DNA from: Actinorhabdospora filicis
Lineage (GTDB): Bacteria > Actinomycetota > Actinomycetes > Mycobacteriales > Micromonosporaceae
Direction of reading: 5' to 3'
Assembly: GCF_030269765.1 (NCBI RefSeq)
Contig: NZ_BSTX01000002.1
Span: forward strand, 1,087,379-1,151,378
Length of the DNA stretch: 64,000 bases
The notes beneath the pieces were generated by a model. That model did no database searches, was not told the DNA's origin, and saw nothing but the letters and a program-made list of their open reading frames with translations. This document shows positions 60,973-64,000 of this stretch, one piece after another (the stretch's first letter is position 1; every line of letters starts with the position of its first letter). The position numbers and the translations under genes were made by a program.

Positions 60973-61701
60973 TCAATCGCCGCGCGCGGCCCGGCCCTCG
61001 GCGTCCCCGGCGTCCGGCACGGGCTCCGGCTCGGGTTCGGGCTCGGTGAGGTGGATGTGGACGGCCCGGAACTGGCGCGGGGTGTCCTTGAGGGTGTTCA
61101 GCCGGGGCTCGCCGACGTCCATCGACAGCGGCAACAGCCGGTCCCCCAGCGCCGCCAGGCGCTTCTCGGTCAGCATCTCGGCGATCCCCCGCTTGTCGCC
61201 GGCGCCCACCACGGCCTCGATCTCGCCGACGAAGGGGGCCAGGACCCGCACGCAGGCCTCGGTGGCCTTCTTCAGCGCGATCGCCGCCTGCTTCTCGCGG
61301 CGGCGCGCGTAGCGCTGCTGCGACCAGCCCCCGGCGGCGGTGCGTCCCTGCACGTAGGTCGTGTCGACCTTCGAGGCCAGCAGCTTCGCCCCGCGGAACA
61401 CCCCGATCGCGAAGGCGCCCTTGCGCAGGATCACCACGGCCACCACCCGCTCGGTCTCGGCCCGCTCGACGAAGGCCTCCACCAGCTCCTCGGGCTCGAC
61501 CTCGGCCTCGAAGCGCTCGTCGAGGGGCAGCGCGCACGCCGCGACCGACCCGTCGGCGGCGGTGAGGGTGATCCCGTCCAGGGTCTGCTCGATCGCGCTG
61601 GGACCGTGCCGCCCGATGAACCCGTTCAGCCAGCGCACCACCCGCTCGGGGGCGACGGCGATGATCCGGCCTCCGCCGGTAGCGGGGCGCGAAGAGGACA
61701 T
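60973..61701 (-). CDS. acVLRF1-type peptidyl-tRNA hydrolase
   Basis: 242 residues. The eRF1-like VLRF1 core is recognised from the catalytic loop GGWSQQRYARRREKQ (Gln at 128/129) and its surroundings (VVAVVILRKGAFAIGVFRGA and LAPFVGEIEAVVGAGDKRGI). The eukaryotic relative Vms1/ANKZF1 frees stalled nascent chains from tRNA in ribosome rescue; actinobacterial proteins are inferred to do likewise. The C-terminus is an acidic Glu-Pro run. ATG has AGGTGA 5 nt upstream. The gene region is antisense to the orphan promoter's predicted transcript. Confidence 0.85.
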   Translation of the reverse strand: MSSSRPATGGGRIIAVAPERVVRWLNGFIGRHGPSAIEQTLDGITLTAADGSVAACALPLDERFEAEVEPEELVEAFVERAETERVVAVVILRKGAFAIGVFRGAKLLASKVDTTYVQGRTAAGGWSQQRYARRREKQAAIALKKATEACVRVLAPFVGEIEAVVGAGDKRGIAEMLTEKRLAALGDRLLPLSMDVGEPRLNTLKDTPRQFRAVHIHLTEPEPEPEPVPDAGDAEGRAARGD

Positions 61702-61749
61702 CGTGATCACCTGGGCCGTCTCGTCGGGGGTCTCGGCGAGGATAGTCGC

Positions 61750-62433
61750 ATGGACAACCCGCCGACCACCGCATTGGCCGACCGCCTGCGCACCGCCTTC
61801 GAAGCCGAGGCCGACACCGCGCGAGCGGCCGCGATGGCCGCCTACATGCGCGACCTCTTCCCGTTCCTGGGCCTGCCAACGCCGATCCGCCGCAGCGCGT
61901 CGCGGCCGCTGCTGGCCGAGACGAAGTCGTGGCCGGAGGCCGGCCTGGCCGCGCTGGCCCGCGCCTGCTGGGCACTGCCGGAGCGCGAGTACCAGTACTT
62001 CGCCACCGACGTCCTCGTCAAGCGCGCCCGCGCCCTCTCCCCCGCCTTCGTGCCCGTCCTGCACGAGCTGGTCACCGCCAAGTCCTGGTGGGACACCGTC
62101 GACGCCCTCGCCTCCCGCGTGGCCGGGCCGCTGGTGGCGGCCCATCCGGAACTGGCGGCGGTCATGGACGAGTGGATCGGCGAGGAGGACTTCTGGCTGG
62201 CCAGGATCGCCATCCTGCACCAGCTCACCTACAAGGGCGACACCGACACCGCGCGGCTGTTCGCCTACTGCGAGCGCCGCAAGGGCGATACCGAGTTCTT
62301 CATCCGCAAGGCCATCGGCTGGGCGCTGCGGGAGTACGCCAAGACCGACCCGGACGCGGTGCGCGAGTACGTCAAGCGCGCGAACCTGCCGGGGCTGTCG
62401 CGGCGGGAGGCCCTGAAGAACATCGGCGAGTAG
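61750..62433 (+). CDS. DNA alkylation repair protein (AlkD-like HEAT repeats)
   Basis: 227 residues, the family's usual length, made of helical HEAT-like pairs. The family signature KSWWDTVDALASRV (near residue 118) carries the Trp-Asp pair of the AlkD pocket, and KGDTEFFIRKAIGWALREYA the Arg region near 185. AlkD excises bulky or cationic N3/N7 alkylpurines without base flipping. ATG 61750. It is divergent from the VLRF1 gene (48 bp apart) and nearly touches the convergent Uma2 gene. Confidence 0.87.
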   Translation: MDNPPTTALADRLRTAFEAEADTARAAAMAAYMRDLFPFLGLPTPIRRSASRPLLAETKSWPEAGLAALARACWALPEREYQYFATDVLVKRARALSPAFVPVLHELVTAKSWWDTVDALASRVAGPLVAAHPELAAVMDEWIGEEDFWLARIAILHQLTYKGDTDTARLFAYCERRKGDTEFFIRKAIGWALREYAKTDPDAVREYVKRANLPGLSRREALKNIGE

Positions 62434-62439
62434 GCCGGT

Positions 62440-62937
62440 TCAGCCCAGCAGCACCGACAGGGTCGTCACGCCGGTCTCGGCGTAGCGGGCGCCGGCGCCG
62501 AGGTCGTGACGGACGATGACGGCGTCGCCGTCCCCGGCCGGCCGCACCCGCCAGTAGACGGGGATCCCGGCCGTGGCGAAGCGGGCCGCGCGGTCCTCGC
62601 GGGCGGCGTAGGGCGAGTTCGAGGCGTCGATCTCCACGGTCATGGCCAGCTCCTCGGGTTCGAAGAGCCAGCGCTCGCGGCCGGGTTCGCGGCGGAAGAC
62701 GGCGACGTCGGCGACGCGGCTGCTGCGCGCGCCGAGGCGGACGTGGACCCGCTCGCGCACGGGCAGCCCGTCGCGGTGCAGCGCGGCGGCCAGTTCGGCG
62801 CAGACCCGCGACTTCCACAGGATCGGCGGTCCCGAGATCAGCAGCGCGCCCTCGTGCAGTTCGTAACGCGGTCCGTGCGGCAGGCGCACGAGGTCGTCCA
62901 CCGCGAGGTCATGGCCGGGGAACTCGATCGCGTACAC
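62440..62937 (-). CDS. Uma2 family (PD-(D/E)XK nuclease-like) protein
   Basis: 165 residues. LVRLPHGPRYELHEGALLIS opens the Uma2 fold; SSRVADVAVFRRE supplies the catalytic Asp and AMTVEIDASNSP the Glu, with ATAGIPVYWRV the typical end. Uma2/DUF820 proteins look like restriction-type nucleases but their role is not established and they occur in many copies in actinomycetes and cyanobacteria. GTG at 62937 (VYAIEFPGHDL) fits the family better than the longer frame. Confidence 0.83.
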   Translation of the reverse strand: MYAIEFPGHDLAVDDLVRLPHGPRYELHEGALLISGPPILWKSRVCAELAAALHRDGLPVRERVHVRLGARSSRVADVAVFRREPGRERWLFEPEELAMTVEIDASNSPYAAREDRAARFATAGIPVYWRVRPAGDGDAVIVRHDLGAGARYAETGVTTLSVLLG

Positions 62938-62970
62938 GCGGGTACAACGACGGCGAGGGCGGGCGGACAC

Positions 62971-63003
62971 GCCGAAGGCCCGCCGCACGGGCGGGCCTTC
63001 GGC
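62971..63003 (-). terminator. Hairpin after the suf operon
   Basis: 14-bp perfect stem (arms 62971-62984 and 62990-63003) lying 59 bp downstream of the sufT stop on the minus strand. No T run follows, so it may act as an mRNA stabiliser or weak terminator. Confidence 0.5.
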
Positions 63004-63061
63004 GATAACTCACGCGTCCGCTGAAACCTCAGACGTTGCGGTGTCTCTGACGTACAGTGCC

Positions 63062-63457
63062 TCAGACGTTGAAGCCGAGCGCGCGGAGCTGGTCGCGTCC
63101 GTCGTCGGTGATCTTGTCGGGGCCCCACGGCGGGATCCACACCCAGTTGATGCGCATGTCGTTGACCAGGCCGCCGCCGGGGCCGGTGCACAGGGCCGAC
63201 CGGGTCTGGTCCTCGATGACGTCGGTCAGCGGGCAGGCCGCCGAGGTGAGGGTCATGTCGAGGGTGGCGACGTTGTCGTCGTCGACGTGCACGCCGTAGA
63301 CGAGGCCGAGGTCGACGACGTTGATGCCGAGCTCGGGGTCGACGACGTCCTTCATCGCCTCGGTGATGTCGTCCACGGCGGCCTTCTTGCCGCCGGTCTC
63401 CGGGGTCGCGCCCTCCGCCTCGGGGGCGGAGGCCGTCTCCAGCACTTCTTCGCTCAC
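63062..63457 (-). CDS. sufT: Metal-sulfur cluster assembly factor (SufT/DUF59)
   Basis: 131 residues. After a Glu-rich 25-residue lead, the MIP18/DUF59 domain shows DDITEAMKDVVDPELGINVV, DLGLVYGVHVD and TLTSAACPLTDVIEDQ with the family's conserved Cys; WIPPWGPDKITDDGRDQLRA closes it. It assists maturation of Fe-S proteins. GTG overlaps the sufU stop (GTGA). Last gene of the suf operon. Confidence 0.9.
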   Translation of the reverse strand: MSEEVLETASAPEAEGATPETGGKKAAVDDITEAMKDVVDPELGINVVDLGLVYGVHVDDDNVATLDMTLTSAACPLTDVIEDQTRSALCTGPGGGLVNDMRINWVWIPPWGPDKITDDGRDQLRALGFNV

Positions 63458-63906
63458 GACTTGTCTCCGCTCTCACTCGCCGCGCGGGCCGCGGCGTCCT
63501 TGAAGGCCATCCAGGACAGCAGGGCGCACTTGACGCGCGCGGGGTACTTCGCCACTCCGGCGAAGGCCACCGCGTCCTCCAGCACGTCCTCGTCGGGTTC
63601 GACCTCGCCCTTGCCGGTCATCAGCTCGGTGAAGGCCTCGATGGTGGTCATGGCCTCGCTCAGGGCCTTGCCGTTCAGCAGGTCGAACAGCACCGAGGCC
63701 GAGGCCTGCGAGATCGAGCAGCCCACACCGTCGTAGGACACGTCGGCGACCTTGTCGCCCTCCAGGTGGACCCGGAGGGTGATCTCGTCGCCGCAGGTCG
63801 GGTTGACGTGGTGCGCCTCGGCCTCGTACGGGTCGCGCAGTCCGCGCCCGTGCGGGTGCTTGTAGTGGTCCAGGATGATCTCCTGGTACAGGTCGGTCAA
63901 CTGCAT
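63454..63906 (-). CDS. sufU: Fe-S cluster assembly protein SufU
   Basis: 150 residues. The zinc/sulfur-relay residues are Cys38 and Asp40 in NPTCGDEI, Cys63 in GVGCSISQAS and Cys127 in ARVKCALLSW. SufU accepts sulfur from SufS and passes it to SufB in Gram-positives. The insert between the last two cysteines (GEVEPDEDVLEDAVAFAGVA) is typical of SufU rather than IscU. ATG is fused to the sufS stop (TGATG). Confidence 0.93.
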   Translation of the reverse strand: MQLTDLYQEIILDHYKHPHGRGLRDPYEAEAHHVNPTCGDEITLRVHLEGDKVADVSYDGVGCSISQASASVLFDLLNGKALSEAMTTIEAFTELMTGKGEVEPDEDVLEDAVAFAGVAKYPARVKCALLSWMAFKDAAARAASESGDKS

Positions 63907-64000
63907 CAGCCGAACACCTTCCGTACCTTCTCCAACCCCGCGATGAGGGCGTCCACTTCCGCGGTGGTGTTGTACAGGTAGAACGACGCGCGGGTGGTGG
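63906..64000 (-). CDS. sufS: Cysteine desulfurase SufS, 3' fragment
   Basis: Only the last 30 or so codons are in the window. The translation RASFYLYNTTAEVDALIAGL then EKVRKVFG is the C-terminus of SufS/CsdA-type cysteine desulfurases, which give the persulfide passed to SufU. The TGA at 63908-63906 overlaps the sufU ATG. The gene continues past the right edge. Confidence 0.85.
   Translation of the reverse strand, partial: TTRASFYLYNTTAEVDALIAGLEKVRKVFG

Noticed and set aside
60826-62433. 535-codon plus-strand frame joining the orphan promoter to the AlkD gene
   Set aside because: Only the last 228 codons have AlkD features. The first part is antisense to the VLRF1 gene and has no domain. 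I kept the AlkD start at 61750.

Overview
The window is 64 kb of very GC-rich, gene-dense chromosomal DNA from an actinomycete. The evidence is actinobacteria-specific content: RbpA, the FxsA / polyprenol-phosphate mannose synthase / apolipoprotein N-acyltransferase block, an acVLRF1-type release factor, a small actinobacterial HTH protein, an AcnR-like TetR regulator and a SufS-SufU-SufT order. I cannot fix the genus. There is no rRNA, CRISPR array, IS element or convincing tRNA.

Layout. (1) 1-19.5 kb: an accessory-looking mosaic of short, mostly single-gene units on both strands (VOC proteins, a UvrA-like ABC protein, AraC regulator, rhomboid, NUDIX, GNAT, four APH-fold kinases, a solitary tyrosine recombinase, exonuclease III, an ECF sigma factor overlapping an Ogt gene, a sulfotransferase, MFS exporter, aldo/keto reductase). 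(2) 19.5-28.2 kb: a membrane-anchored Hsp70-like protein, glycerophosphodiesterase plus Atg22-type permease, thymidine kinase, POT peptide transporter and a MocR regulator divergent from an exporter. (3) 28.2-31.8 kb: housekeeping block rbpA, fxsA, ppm, lnt. (4) 32.2-40.5 kb: a lysine catabolic cluster: kamA (lysine 2,3-aminomutase) divergent from kdd - amidohydrolase - kamD - kamE - kal - ASKHA accessory protein. (5) 40.7-52.1 kb: an HTH/DUF4180 pair, methyltransferase, nitrilase, TetR/DHA2 exporter, VOC, HAD, AcnR-like regulator, secreted protein, ABC exporter, enoyl-CoA hydratase, small HTH protein. (6) 52.2-64 kb: membrane protein, EEP hydrolase, large secreted GH31 enzyme, ABC-F protein, M23 endopeptidase, VLRF1 peptidyl-tRNA hydrolase, AlkD-like protein, Uma2 protein and the 3' part of the suf operon.

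The most coherent system is the lysine cluster. KamA would make beta-lysine, KamDE 3,5-diaminohexanoate, Kdd the 3-keto acid, and Kal would deaminate 3-aminobutyryl-CoA. The Kce cleavage enzyme needed between Kdd and Kal is not in the window, and an amidohydrolase sits where it might be expected. The ASKHA protein is a candidate reactivase for the B12 mutase.

Two genome-style features run through the window. About sixteen genes have a TAnnnT-like -10 hexamer ending 6-8 nt before the start codon, which implies leaderless mRNAs and helps choose starts. Convergent neighbours often overlap at their 3' ends by 4-30 bp. Two 63-bp tRNA-like imperfect repeats (41613-41675, 45816-45878) with conserved ends and a conserved 9-bp pairing are the most unexplained sequence feature.
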